Source of the DNA: an uncultured Clostridia bacterium
GTDB lineage: Bacteria > Bacillota > Clostridia > TANB77 > CAG-508
Assembly (NCBI GenBank): GCA_944387545.1
Contig: CALXFE010000006.1
Span: 1 to 64,000 of the forward strand
Reading direction: 5' to 3'
DNA length: 64,000 nt
Part shown: in pieces, positions 44,169 through 53,068 of the stretch
How positions within the stretch are numbered: the stretch's first letter is position 1
Layout: every line of letters starts with the position of its first letter
Notes under the pieces: model-generated
Databases searched by the model: none
Seen by the model: only the letters and a program-made list of their open reading frames with translations
What the model was told of the DNA's origin: nothing
Position numbers and translations under genes: made by a program

Positions 44169-44805
44169 TTTATTAAAAAAAGATTTTGTGTTATCGGCAC
44201 ATCCAACTTTATATATGTTTATGATTATAGGAGCTTTAGTTTTAGTTCCTGCCTATCCTTATGGTATGGTATTCTTTTTTGGGTGTCTAGGTTTGTATTT
44301 TTCAACATTAAATGGCAGAGAAAACAATGATATTTTTTATAGTGCAATACTACCATTAGATAAAAAAGACATTGTTAAAGGAAAATGCTTATTTTTTATT
44401 ACTTTTGAACTAATACAAATTTTAATAACTACTTTAATTGCTTTTATAAAAATATCTTTTATAGACTCTCCTAACAATGATGTTGGTATAGAATGTAACA
44501 TAGCATTTTTTGGATTTGGATTTATTATTTATTCTATTTTTAACTATATCTTCTTAACTAAAATATATAAATCTAGTTATAAAATTGGAATACCTTTTGT
44601 GATTTCTCTTATATTTGTTGTATTAGCAATTATTTTAATGGAACTTATCTCTCATATACCTTATTTTTCGTGGATTGACGGAATTGCTTTTAGTGATTTA
44701 CAAAAACAAATACCTATTTTAATAATTGGATTTATATTGTTTATCTTCATTAATATATTAACTTATAAAAAAGCTACTCAAAACTTTGAAAAAGTTGATT
44801 TATAA
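44158..44805 (+). CDS. ABC-2-type permease
   Basis: 215 residues from the ATG at 44158, chosen because GAGAGGTG lies just upstream. Six membrane segments; the N-terminus (MISNLLKKDFVLSAHPTLYM) is typical of ABC-2 permeases of small exporters. It overlaps the ATPase gene by 11 bases. Last gene of the XRE-AbrB operon. Confidence 0.85.
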   Translation: MISNLLKKDFVLSAHPTLYMFMIIGALVLVPAYPYGMVFFFGCLGLYFSTLNGRENNDIFYSAILPLDKKDIVKGKCLFFITFELIQILITTLIAFIKISFIDSPNNDVGIECNIAFFGFGFIIYSIFNYIFLTKIYKSSYKIGIPFVISLIFVVLAIILMELISHIPYFSWIDGIAFSDLQKQIPILIIGFILFIFINILTYKKATQNFEKVDL

Positions 44806-44809
44806 AACA

Positions 44810-44860
44810 AAAATTACAGGAACTCTTAAAATAAGTTTATATAAGATTCCTGTAATTTTT
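44810..44860 (+). terminator. Terminator of the XRE-AbrB/ABC operon
   Basis: AAAATTACAGGAA / TTCCTGTAATTTTT with a 24-base loop, starting right after the stop codon. Confidence 0.75.
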
Positions 44861-44879
44861 CACTTTTGTAAGATAAATC

Positions 44880-44940
44880 AAAATGAGAGCCACTATTTCT
44901 AGCAACTCTCTATAAAATAAAAGGGGATGTTTTGTACTAT
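44880..44940 (-). repeat. Hairpin repeat, copy C (terminator)
   Basis: On the minus strand GAGAGTTGCTA / TAGTGGCTCTC with a GAAA loop, then ATTTTG. Base changes relative to copies A and B are compensated as G-U or Watson-Crick pairs. It lies past the C45-type gene. Confidence 0.7.
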
Positions 44941-45002
44941 CAATAAATAGTATTTGTTGTATTATAGTAGGTTTTCTGTGTTTTGTCAAATTGTGTTTAA
45001 AT

Positions 45003-46019
45003 TTAACTTTCATAATTAAATTTTAATCTTAAATCTTCTTTAAAGCTTTTTCTACTAGGATTTCCCTCTACTCTATATACCTTTTTGTTTTTTATATCAT
45101 ATATGACAGACCAAACTGTATCTGCATTAGTTTTCCTATCGTATTGGCATAAAAATCCATATTTACCTGACAAAATATTTTTTGCTAATTCAAATGAAAA
45201 TTTATCTTTATTTTTTTTTAAAGTATTATAGGCTATTTCATATCTTTCTTGTGCTTTCCAATCATCTATATTATAGTTATTATATTTTTTCATATTCTTT
45301 GAATTAAATTCGTTAGTTGCTACTACAAAATTCCCATCTATATTAGGCTTTATCACTTCAATATTTTCTGCATTACATTCTATAACTACAATATTACCTG
45401 TATAATCTACAATAGTTAATGTTTGTTGGGATGCTATCGGTAATGTTTTTATACTTTCTATTACTTCGTTGGTTGTTTTACATTTTTCAAGCAAATATCT
45501 TACTAATAGTCCTGCATTAAATCCTGGTTTTATTATTGTTGGATATATAAATGTTAATCCAATAGCTAGTCCATACTCATTTATTCCATCTTCCATCTCC
45601 ACAAAAGCTGTTGTATTTCCATTAAATGAATACATTCGGTTTAAATTGTATAAACAATTCATATACAATTTTTCTAACTCAACTAAAAAATCACTATTTC
45701 TACCAAATATTATATTATTATCATCTTTGAAGGCAAAACAAGTACAATGATTATCAAATTCAAAACAATACATACTCATCAAAAAAGTACACAAATCCTC
45801 ATAAGAATCTTGCTGACCATCTGCTATACCCTTTATTTCTCTTAAAATTTCTGGATAATATTTTTCATATATTGGTAAACATTTTTCAACAAATTTTTTT
45901 CTTTCTTCAGTAATTTTGAAAGTATGCTGTTTACTTATAATTTTATTATTCTTGTATAATAAATTTCCCCATTTATAACCTACATCATAATGACTTCCTT
46001 TAAATCTTCCATGATACAT
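45003..46019 (-). CDS. C45-type autoproteolytic hydrolase/acyltransferase
   Basis: 338 residues. The order of motifs fits the acyl-CoA:6-aminopenicillanate acyltransferase (C45) family: an N-terminal pro-part, then HCTCFAFKDDNNIIFGRNSD, where Cys becomes the new N-terminus after self-cleavage. GINEYGLAIGLTF and YTGNIVVIECN follow. Family members hydrolyse amide bonds of bile salts, penicillins or acylated amino acids. The substrate here is unknown; its place beside a vanG locus suggests a link to cell-wall drugs only by position. AAGGAG precedes the start. Copy C of the hairpin repeat follows it. Confidence 0.75.
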   Translation of the reverse strand: MYHGRFKGSHYDVGYKWGNLLYKNNKIISKQHTFKITEERKKFVEKCLPIYEKYYPEILREIKGIADGQQDSYEDLCTFLMSMYCFEFDNHCTCFAFKDDNNIIFGRNSDFLVELEKLYMNCLYNLNRMYSFNGNTTAFVEMEDGINEYGLAIGLTFIYPTIIKPGFNAGLLVRYLLEKCKTTNEVIESIKTLPIASQQTLTIVDYTGNIVVIECNAENIEVIKPNIDGNFVVATNEFNSKNMKKYNNYNIDDWKAQERYEIAYNTLKKNKDKFSFELAKNILSGKYGFLCQYDRKTNADTVWSVIYDIKNKKVYRVEGNPSRKSFKEDLRLKFNYES

Positions 46020-46152
46020 TTTTTATTCTCCTTACTTTAAATTTTATTGTAAGCACTTACTTTCTAAAGTTTAGAAAATTAAAAAATTATTGTCAATACT
46101 TTTGTTTACTATAATAATTTTTTTATAAAATAATTGCAACAAATTTATATAT

Positions 46153-46689
46153 TTATGTTTCATTTTTAATAAATTTCTTCCAAAAATTCTTTTTCATAAA
46201 GAGTTTATTACATCCATAAAATAACACAAAGCCTATAAGACCTCCTAGAAAGTTAGTAATAACATCATCTATATCTGCCGATCTACCAATAAAATATTGT
46301 AAAAACTCAATTCCAAAAGTTGTTAAAAATACAATAAGAATAGTTTTCCATATATTACGTTTACTTTTATAAACTGCTGGAATAAAAAATCCAAACGGAA
46401 TAAATAATAGGATATTTGGAATTTTCTCAACGACAAACTGATATAGTCCAATTTCATTCCAATTAAAAGGAATAATATTTAATGTATGTGTCGAATTAAA
46501 TGAAATTGGCATAAGTAATATTGTTGCAAATACTATCAGAAATATAGAACAAACTAGACCTATATAACTCACTTGTCTTGTTGGACTTATCCCTTTTTTC
46601 TTCAACTTAAATAATATTGGTAAATATAAAATACCTATGATAACAACAAAAATCAAGCCTAATCTTATATATGCTTCTATTCTGTGCAT
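46153..46689 (-). CDS. vanZ: VanZ-family membrane protein
   Basis: 178 residues with five or six membrane segments. Core motifs are FNWNEIGLYQF, IPNILLFIPFGFFIP and GIEFLQYFIGRSADIDDVIT, typical of VanZ. In Enterococcus VanZ contributes to low-level teicoplanin resistance by an unknown mechanism. GGAGGGG precedes the start. It is the last gene of the van cluster. Confidence 0.85.
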   Translation of the reverse strand: MHRIEAYIRLGLIFVVIIGILYLPILFKLKKKGISPTRQVSYIGLVCSIFLIVFATILLMPISFNSTHTLNIIPFNWNEIGLYQFVVEKIPNILLFIPFGFFIPAVYKSKRNIWKTILIVFLTTFGIEFLQYFIGRSADIDDVITNFLGGLIGFVLFYGCNKLFMKKNFWKKFIKNET

Positions 46690-46743
46690 AACATACCCCT
46701 CCTCTCAATTATTATACAATAATTATAAATTCTTTTTAAAAAA

Positions 46744-47877
46744 TCAGACAATAATTCTTGCTAATCTGTCTCCAAGTCTACATAGCAATTCATTTGTAAT
46801 AGTATCGGCTTTATCAGCGACTTGTTCAGCAGTAATATTATCATCTTCTCCTATAATTGTTATAATATCGCCAACTTTTACATTTGATATATCAGAAATA
46901 TCAATTAGTAATTGATCCATACAAATTCTACCTATTACAGTACCATAACTTTCATTTATTTTGACTTGCATATTTTTGTTAGATAAATTTCTCGGTATTC
47001 CATCTGCATATCCTATTGATACAGAAGCAATTTTTCTATTTTCTGTTGCAATATATGTTCTTCCATAACTAACAGAATCGTTTTTATCTATTTCTTTTAC
47101 ACTTGTAATTCTGGCTTTCAATGACAAAACAGGTTTTAAGTTCAAATGTGTTAATTGATATGACTCGTATGAACTATTTATTCCATACATAAGAATACCA
47201 ACTCGCACATAATCATAATCTAGTCCAGTATAATTTATTACACCATAACTACTCTGTAAATGTACTTTTCCAGTATCATATCCTTTTGTTTTAATTCTTT
47301 TTATAGTTTCGCTAAATAGTTCTATTTGTCGGTTAGTAAAATCAATATCTTCTTTTGTGTTAGAATCTGCAACGCATAAATGACTAAATGTTCCTAAAAT
47401 ATTTAATTTTTCATTTTCGTAAATTTTATATAATTTATCTAAATGATTATATTTTTCTCCTAATCTATTCATACCAGTATTTATTTTTATATGGCATTTT
47501 AATTTTTCATTAAGATTTAACTCTTTTATCCTTTCAGAATAATCATAATCTATAATAGTTTGAATTAAATCATATTTTATAACATATTTTAAATCATCAA
47601 AATTAGTAAAACCCAATATTAAAATATTACCTTGTATATTATTTTTTCTTAAATATATACCTTCTTCTAATGTGGCTACTGCAAAATCAGTTATACCAAT
47701 TTCCGATAATTTTCTTGCTATCAATAATGCTCCGTGTCCATAAGCATTTGCTTTTACAACTGCCATTATTTTTGTTTTTGTGGAAATTATTTTTTTTATT
47801 TCATTTATATTATTTACTAAATTATCTAAATCTATTTCAATCCACGCTCTATCTTTTAACAAATTATTTTCTTTCAT
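46744..47877 (-). CDS. VanT-type serine racemase, catalytic part
   Basis: 377 residues. A complete alanine-racemase-fold enzyme: the PLP lysine in VVKANAYGHGALLIA, QSSYGVINYTGLDYDYVRVG and the catalytic Tyr in GISYG-like SVSYGRTYIA, VGRICMDQLLID. In vanG loci VanT makes D-serine for the precursor ending in D-Ala-D-Ser. VanT is usually one chain with a membrane domain; here the domains are separate, overlapping by 14 bases, as described for the vanL cluster (vanTm and vanTr). A one-base frameshift in an A-run could also explain the split. Confidence 0.9.
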   Translation of the reverse strand: MKENNLLKDRAWIEIDLDNLVNNINEIKKIISTKTKIMAVVKANAYGHGALLIARKLSEIGITDFAVATLEEGIYLRKNNIQGNILILGFTNFDDLKYVIKYDLIQTIIDYDYSERIKELNLNEKLKCHIKINTGMNRLGEKYNHLDKLYKIYENEKLNILGTFSHLCVADSNTKEDIDFTNRQIELFSETIKRIKTKGYDTGKVHLQSSYGVINYTGLDYDYVRVGILMYGINSSYESYQLTHLNLKPVLSLKARITSVKEIDKNDSVSYGRTYIATENRKIASVSIGYADGIPRNLSNKNMQVKINESYGTVIGRICMDQLLIDISDISNVKVGDIITIIGEDDNITAEQVADKADTITNELLCRLGDRLARIIV

Positions 47878-48773
47878 TTTTTATTACTTCCTTTATTTTT
47901 TCTATTAAAAAGGCAAATATTGTTGTTGATATACAAACTAACAGATAAAGTATTAAATTATTCTCAACAAACATTTTATCCATTCCAATAATGCCAGAAA
48001 CAAACCTAATTCCTACAATAAAAAGTGGGTGGAAAATATAAATATATGTTGCAATATTTCTTATCTTTTTGTTTGATGTTTTACTATGATCCATTAAATA
48101 GCAAAACAAGAAGTACATAAGTGGAATTAAAAACAAATACATACTATCGTGTCTTTGTAAATTATAATAATGTAAAATACTTCCTTCCACACTCATAAAA
48201 ACAAAGAATAATAAAACATATAATAAATTAAACTTTGTACTTTTTCTTGTGTCTGCCTTTACAATATGCCCTAAACATATAAATATTGGTACATAGAATA
48301 AACCATTTCTCGTATAATCAAAAATATTAAACATAAATTCATATATATTCTTTGTAATCTGATTCATAATAGTTATGCCATAATAACTATCTCCAAATGC
48401 ACCTATTATGTATAATAGTATCGTTGCAATTAAAGCCTTTTTTCGTCCTAATTTTTTTACTAAATAATATGTAATCCACACTCCAACAATAAGTGCTGGA
48501 AAATACCATAAATGATATAATGTTCCGTTTATAAAAACATCTTTTAATATTGTAATAATATCAATATTTTTAAAACTACCCATATAGATATTTATTGGTA
48601 AATAAAGTAATATGCAAAGAAAATAAATTTTCAGTATTTTCTTTGTATAGTCAACTAAAACTTGTTTATCTTTTAAAGACCTATCCAATTTTATCAAACG
48701 GTGAAATATGTATGGCAACAATTAAGAACGATACTATAAATCTCCATATATCAATATTTATTTTTTTACTCAT
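47864..48773 (-). pseudogene. VanT membrane part, internally deleted and frameshifted
   Basis: The start ATG at 48773 overlaps the vanXY stop and reads MSKKINIDIWRFIVSFLIVA, the expected VanT N-terminus. It then stops after 30 codons at 48681. A second frame, open from about 48721 to 47864, continues as an acyltransferase-3-like membrane domain (LKIYFLCILLYLPINIYMG, TLYHLWYFPALIVG). Between the two I miss the second membrane segment expected in VanT (RIAVPFF-like). So a deletion of roughly 100 bases, not a multiple of three, best fits. The domain normally imports L-serine. Most likely non-functional. Confidence 0.75.
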
Positions 48774-49507
48774 TATTTCTCTCCTTTGATAGTTAAAATA
48801 AATCCATCTACATTGTTTCCAGAAATATTATAATTTTCCTCCATTTCTAAACTAATACTTTCGTCTTTATAAGGAATGAAAAATATCTTATATTTTTCAT
48901 AAATTAAAGGCTTATTTGGATATATAAAATCTTTCAAAAAATCTATATATTCTTCTAAACAAATATCTTTTTCCATTATTATTTTTGAATGAGGATAACC
49001 AACATATCGAAAATGCCATTCTTCTTTCGATATTTTCGTAATAGCTTTCTTTTCGTCTTTATATCTCTCAATAAAGCCATATTTTGGAGCATTATTTCTA
49101 AAACTTTGACATATACCATAATAAGGAAACTTAGGACAAATAAAATCAATATTTTCCTCATTTAATGCTAAATCTATTGCTAAACCTGTTTGATGTTCAC
49201 TAGCATTAGGTAGTGCAACATATTTTTGCGTATATTCTCTGCCATTTTTCTTTAAAGATGTATTATATATATCTTTTTGTTCTTCAAGTGTTCTGTACCC
49301 ACTTACAGGGACTATTTTATTTTCAGCATTTATATTATTCAGTATTAAGTGTAAAGAATGGTTTGCAATATTATTCAATTTTATATTCTCGTATTCTTCA
49401 TCAAAGGATACTAGATTATTTATTGTACTTTTCAATGTATAATCTGGGTTAATAAGGACTAATTCTCCTTTTCCAATATTTTCTTTTTTTAAGATTATAT
49501 TTTTCAT
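48773..49507 (-). CDS. vanXY: VanXY-type D,D-peptidase
   Basis: 244 residues from the ATG at 49507, which overlaps the vanG remnant stop (ATGA). Metal-binding motifs of the M15 family are in place: SEHQTGLAIDL (His, Asp) and EEWHFRYVG (Glu, His). It removes D-Ala from precursors and hydrolyses D-Ala-D-Ala, preventing drug binding. GGGGTGGG serves as ribosome binding site. Intact, but now downstream of an IS insertion that may cut off its transcription. Confidence 0.9.
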   Translation of the reverse strand: MKNIILKKENIGKGELVLINPDYTLKSTINNLVSFDEEYENIKLNNIANHSLHLILNNINAENKIVPVSGYRTLEEQKDIYNTSLKKNGREYTQKYVALPNASEHQTGLAIDLALNEENIDFICPKFPYYGICQSFRNNAPKYGFIERYKDEKKAITKISKEEWHFRYVGYPHSKIIMEKDICLEEYIDFLKDFIYPNKPLIYEKYKIFFIPYKDESISLEMEENYNISGNNVDGFILTIKGEK

Positions 49508-49612
49508 TTTTCCCACCCCAATTCAATTAAACGTTCAATAACTTCTTCAAAAGAAATACCAATTTCTTTTAACATACTAGGGTATCTTGAATGTGATGTG
49601 CAGCCAGGAATA
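49504..49612 (-). pseudogene. vanG: 3' remnant of the vanG ligase gene
   Basis: Immediately outside the IS, the frame resumes IPGCTSHSRYPSMLKEIGIS and ends FEEVIERLIELGWEK, the normal C-terminus of VanG-type ligases. Joined with the 5' part at the 9-bp duplication, it restores about 347 residues, the expected ligase length. The TSHS segment includes residues that bind the second substrate. Confidence 0.88.
49604..49612. repeat. Target-site duplication, left
   Basis: CCAGGAATA, identical to 51186-51194 on the other side of the IS. Confidence 0.85.
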
Positions 49613-49724
49613 TTTGAGTTGCGGTATTTTACAAAAACTAAGCTATGTTTTTAATAATTTATTTAATAATATTTATTAAATCTTATTTTTCACGAAAATA
49701 TTGAGTTTTATTACACGCCAATAT

Positions 49725-49744
49725 TGAACATCGTTAGATGTTCA
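49725..49744 (+). terminator. IS-borne plus-strand terminator
   Basis: TGAACATC / GATGTTCA with GTTA loop followed by TTTTTTAT on the plus strand. It would stop antisense read-through from outside into the transposase gene. Confidence 0.7.
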
Positions 49745-49773
49745 TTTTTTATAGTTTTAGGTTTTTTCTTTAT

Positions 49774-51024
49774 TTATAATTTAAGACTTAGCTGCTTATA
49801 TTTTTCTCTTATCTCTATTTTTTGCCACTTTTTAATGCCTGTATGTGCATATGCTAGTATATTTTTTATTCCTCTTGCAAACTGACTCATCCATACTAAG
49901 ATCTTTCCTCTTAATGATTTACTTGATTCTACTATTTTTATACTTAACAGTTTTTTATTTACTTCTTCTGCTAATAAACTAATATGTCCTAAATGTATTG
50001 TTAAAAATAAATTAAGATTATTTATTCCTTTTAATGTTCTTAATCTTATATTCTCAAATTCATATTCTTGTTTTTTGGCTCTAAAATATTCTTCTATACG
50101 CCATCTTGAAAAATACAATCTTACTACTTTTATTACATCTTCTTTATTATGTATTTCTCTATTCGTAAGAAGTATTAATGGTCTTTCTTCACTTAGTCCA
50201 TAACAAAATACTAATTCATAATCTTTCTTATTGTATGGCAGTGTAACTTTGGTGTGTGATACATATACTTCACGTTCTTCATTATCATCAAACCATAGTG
50301 TCATTCTTATTTTTCCTTTTCTTTTTAGGGCTTCTTCATATGCATTTTTCTTTTTTCCTTTAAATAAGAAAACTCTTCGATCATTCATTCTTATAATAAA
50401 ATAATTGTCATTCATATAGTCGATTATTTTATTATCATCATAACCTCTATCAAAAACTCCAGTAAATTTTCTTCCTAATACATTTTTTACTGCATCTATA
50501 CTTTTCATTGTATATTCATTCATGCTTTTAAATTCTTTACTTTTACATGAATATATTTTGCTATATACACTTATTGGTTGTTTTTCTTTTTCAGTTAAAA
50601 TTACTGATTCGCAAACATGATATCCTTTTGTAATCTTTTTATCTAAACTAGATGCATCAATTACATCATCTAAATCTTCAAATTTTTTTCCATATATTTT
50701 AGATATATCAGAATCATCAAATAGAGCAACTGGTTCATCTCCATATACATCTCCAATAGTTCCAATATAATTTTTATATACCTTATCCGTATCATTAAAA
50801 TTATTTAAATTATCACATAATCTTTCAATTGTATTTTTAAGTTTTATATTTTCATTTAAGCTTCTAGATATATTTGATATTAAACAACTACCAGATGATG
50901 CAATTCCATATTCTATATCTTTTATAAATTTAGTTATAGGTTTATTTACACCTCTTGAAATTTTTTTACAAAAATTCATTATTTCTCTTTTCATTTCATA
51001 TGTATTTGCTGTAAAATTATTCAT
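49774..51024 (-). CDS. IS4-family transposase
   Basis: 416 residues from the ATG at 51024 behind GGAGGTG. DDE catalytic core: Asp near 104 (ALFDDSDISK), Asp192 (GVFDRGYDD) and Glu311 in YFSRWRIEEYFRAKK. The last fits the IS4 Y-(2)-R-(3)-E-(6)-K signature exactly. Frame intact. Cuts and pastes its own IS. Confidence 0.92.
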   Translation of the reverse strand: MNNFTANTYEMKREIMNFCKKISRGVNKPITKFIKDIEYGIASSGSCLISNISRSLNENIKLKNTIERLCDNLNNFNDTDKVYKNYIGTIGDVYGDEPVALFDDSDISKIYGKKFEDLDDVIDASSLDKKITKGYHVCESVILTEKEKQPISVYSKIYSCKSKEFKSMNEYTMKSIDAVKNVLGRKFTGVFDRGYDDNKIIDYMNDNYFIIRMNDRRVFLFKGKKKNAYEEALKRKGKIRMTLWFDDNEEREVYVSHTKVTLPYNKKDYELVFCYGLSEERPLILLTNREIHNKEDVIKVVRLYFSRWRIEEYFRAKKQEYEFENIRLRTLKGINNLNLFLTIHLGHISLLAEEVNKKLLSIKIVESSKSLRGKILVWMSQFARGIKNILAYAHTGIKKWQKIEIREKYKQLSLKL

Positions 51025-51117
51025 GTAAGCACCTCCGAATATTTTGTTTACCAATAATTTTATTATTACAACTTAATTATACTAAACAAATGAGGTGTTT
51101 ACCTTATTTTTACATTA

Positions 51118-51153
51118 AAAATCAGAGAAAGTTTTCCACAATCTCTGATTTTT
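51118..51153 (-). terminator. IS-borne terminator facing vanG transcription
   Basis: AAATCAGAGA / TCTCTGATTTTT around a 14-base loop with a T-run. On the minus strand it lies just inside the IS after the truncated vanG stop, so transcripts from the vanW promoter would end here before vanXY and vanT. Confidence 0.7.
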
Positions 51154-51163
51154 TTACTTTAAT

Positions 51164-52126
51164 TTAAATTTTACCGGAACTCAAACCAGGAATAGTATTT
51201 ACTTCATTGAAAACGATTTTTTTATCTTTTGTGTAAAACATATCAACTCTTGCGAAACCACTACAACCTAATATTTTATAAATAGCAAGGGCAGTATCTT
51301 TAATTTTTTCTCTTTCTTCTTTGCTAATTCTTGCAGGTAAATGTATTTTACTTGTTTTCAAATTGTATTTTTCAAAATAATCAAAGAAGCCATCTTCTAA
51401 CTCTATTTCATCCACTTCACCAATTATTAACTTATCTGTTCCTAATACAGCACAACCAACTTCAAATCCATCTACATTTTCTTCTATAATAACTTTATTG
51501 TCATACTTAAATGCTTCTTTTAACGCTTCTTTTAATTCGCTTATTGTTTTTATCTTTGTAATACCAAAAGATGATCCTGCTTTCAAAGGTTTTACAAACA
51601 ATGGAAAGTGTAAATTATGAATTTTATTTTCTATCATCTCGTAACTATCTTTTTCATTAAATAAATAAGATATAGGTGATAAATAACCATTTGAAGAAAC
51701 AATTTCGTGTGCTAAATACTTGTCCATACATATTGCAGATGAAGTCATATCACACCCAACATATTTTATTCCTGCAAGTTCCAATAGTCCTTGTAATCTT
51801 CCATCTTCTCCGTTTTGACCGTGCAATACTGGAAAAGCAACATCAATTTTAATAATTTCATTTGTTTCTAAAACTATAATTCCGTGATCACTTCTATTTG
51901 TTGAAATTGTTATTCGTTTTGTATCCTTTTGATTTAACCATTCATCTTTTTCAATATTATTTACATCACCATTATATAAATAAAAATCCCCATCTCTTGT
52001 AATTCCGATCATCAACAAATTGTACTTATCTTTTTTGATATTTTTAATTACAGAAGTTGCAGACACAAGCGATACATCATATTCACTTGAACACCCTCCA
52101 AATAAGATTGCTACTGTTTTTTTCAT
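51164..52126 (-). pseudogene. vanG: 5' part of vanG D-Ala-D-Ser ligase, truncated by the IS
   Basis: From the ATG at 52126 (GGAG upstream; a GTG at 52135 overlaps the vanW stop). 314 native residues, then six foreign ones (LSSGKI) from the IS before a stop. N-terminal KKTVAILFGGCSSEYDVSLV, HGQNGEDGRLQGLLELAGI and the ATP-grasp metal motif NEVNTIPG are present. The missing 33 residues include substrate-binding positions, so the enzyme is probably inactive. It would normally make D-Ala-D-Ser to replace D-Ala-D-Ala in precursors. Confidence 0.92.
51186..51194. repeat. Target-site duplication, right
   Basis: CCAGGAATA, identical to 49604-49612; it encodes the IPG of NTIPG in vanG. Confidence 0.85.
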
Positions 52127-52131
52127 AAAAA

Positions 52132-52950
52132 TCACATCTCCTCTACTTTAACATCACTTGGTAATTCATATTCAATAAGAACTTTCTCGTCATATAATTT
52201 CTCTTTTCTGATTTCTTTTCTTGTTTTCTTGTCTATTTCAACTCTTATAACTTCAACGCATTCATAAATATTTTCATTTTCTTTGACATACTTTAAATTT
52301 CCATTTACTATTTTATAATCAACATTTGATTCACTATTTGATAATATTTTTCCATACATATAATCTTCATCAAATGAAATGTCTATTTGATATATATTGT
52401 TAGTTTCATTTTTTACCTTTAAATCTAGCCAACCACTACTAATTGTTGCGTCAATTCCTTCTAAAGAAGATTTATCTGGATTAGGAAAAGATTTTACTTT
52501 ATGTCCGTGCCTTTCAGTAACAGTAAGTGGGCTCATTAAAAATAGATAATGTAACAAATTACTTAAATGACAAAGCCCTCCACCTTTTTTTGCTACTATT
52601 TTTCCATCTACCAATATCAAACCATCTTTATATTTTCCGTACTTTTTACTGTTTCTAACTAAATAACAAAATGAAAATGTTTCATTAGGATATATTAAAA
52701 TATGATTCATAGTTTTACTTGCTATTTTCAAGTTTTCGACTTTGTTTTTTTGATAAATAATATCGTGTCCACTATTTTCGTTTATCATCAATGTTTTAGT
52801 CTTACAAACTTCATATTTTAATTTTTTTCCAGTATTTTTAGAATACTTATTTCCGTCAAACCTCATTCCAATTTGATAAAATAAGTTTCTTTGCCATATT
52901 CGTAATGGTAATAGAAATGGAAATAATTGTGTTAATCTTTTTCTTGCCAT
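52132..52950 (-). CDS. vanW: VanW-family protein
   Basis: 272 residues from the ATG at 52950 behind GGAGGTG (a TTG at 52965 lies in that site). The VanW core has NHILIYPNETFSFCYLV, KKGGGLCHLSNLLHYL and TERHGHKVKSFP. VanW accompanies vanB and vanG loci; its biochemical role is unknown. It starts the operon read from the VanR-type promoter at 53003 and overlaps the ligase start region. Confidence 0.9.
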   Translation of the reverse strand: MARKRLTQLFPFLLPLRIWQRNLFYQIGMRFDGNKYSKNTGKKLKYEVCKTKTLMINENSGHDIIYQKNKVENLKIASKTMNHILIYPNETFSFCYLVRNSKKYGKYKDGLILVDGKIVAKKGGGLCHLSNLLHYLFLMSPLTVTERHGHKVKSFPNPDKSSLEGIDATISSGWLDLKVKNETNNIYQIDISFDEDYMYGKILSNSESNVDYKIVNGNLKYVKENENIYECVEVIRVEIDKKTRKEIRKEKLYDEKVLIEYELPSDVKVEEM

Positions 52951-52969
52951 TTGCAGCACCTCCAATCAA

Positions 52970-53028
52970 CAAAAAAACAATCATTCAAATCAATACAATT
53001 AAATTATACTGATTTATAAATGATTGTT
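52970..53028 (-). terminator. Terminator of vanRS with the vanW promoter in its loop
   Basis: On the minus strand AACAATCATT (53028-53019) pairs with AATGATTGTT (52985-52976), extended by AAATCA / TGATTT. TTTTTTT follows. The loop holds the -10 TATAAT (53008-53003) of the next promoter, so RNA started there lacks the first arm and is not terminated. Confidence 0.75.
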
Positions 53029-53068
53029 CTTTAATTTTATCTTAAATAAATCTTAAATTCTTCTTAAA
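53003..53068 (-). promoter_or_regulatory. VanR-type activated promoter
   Basis: The -10 is TATAAT (53008-53003) but the -35 region has no match to TTGACA. Upstream, TTTAAGA occurs three times (53068, 53057, 53046 as right ends) at exact 11-base spacing, the pattern bound by OmpR-type regulators. The repeats run from about -44 to -72. Confidence 0.7.

Larger units (their letters stand above)
49613..51185 (-). mobile_element. IS4-like insertion sequence, 1573 bp
   Basis: Inverted ends TTTGAGTTGCGGTATTTTAC (left) and TTTGAGTTCCGGTAAAATT (right, reversed) share 13 of the first 14 bases. It is flanked by 9-bp duplications. It carries one complete transposase gene and inward-blocking hairpins near each end. 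Both ends and the gene are complete, so insertion is recent and the element may be active. Confidence 0.9.

Noticed and set aside
47864-48721. Intact stand-alone acyltransferase gene with start at 48721
   Set aside because: That start is a TTG inside the VanT N-terminal coding sequence with no ribosome binding site; the upstream frame holds the true VanT start, so this is a broken gene.
49213-49452. Plus-strand frame antisense to vanXY
   Set aside because: Composition is that of an antisense shadow (hydrophobic Tyr/Leu-rich) and no ribosome binding site precedes it.
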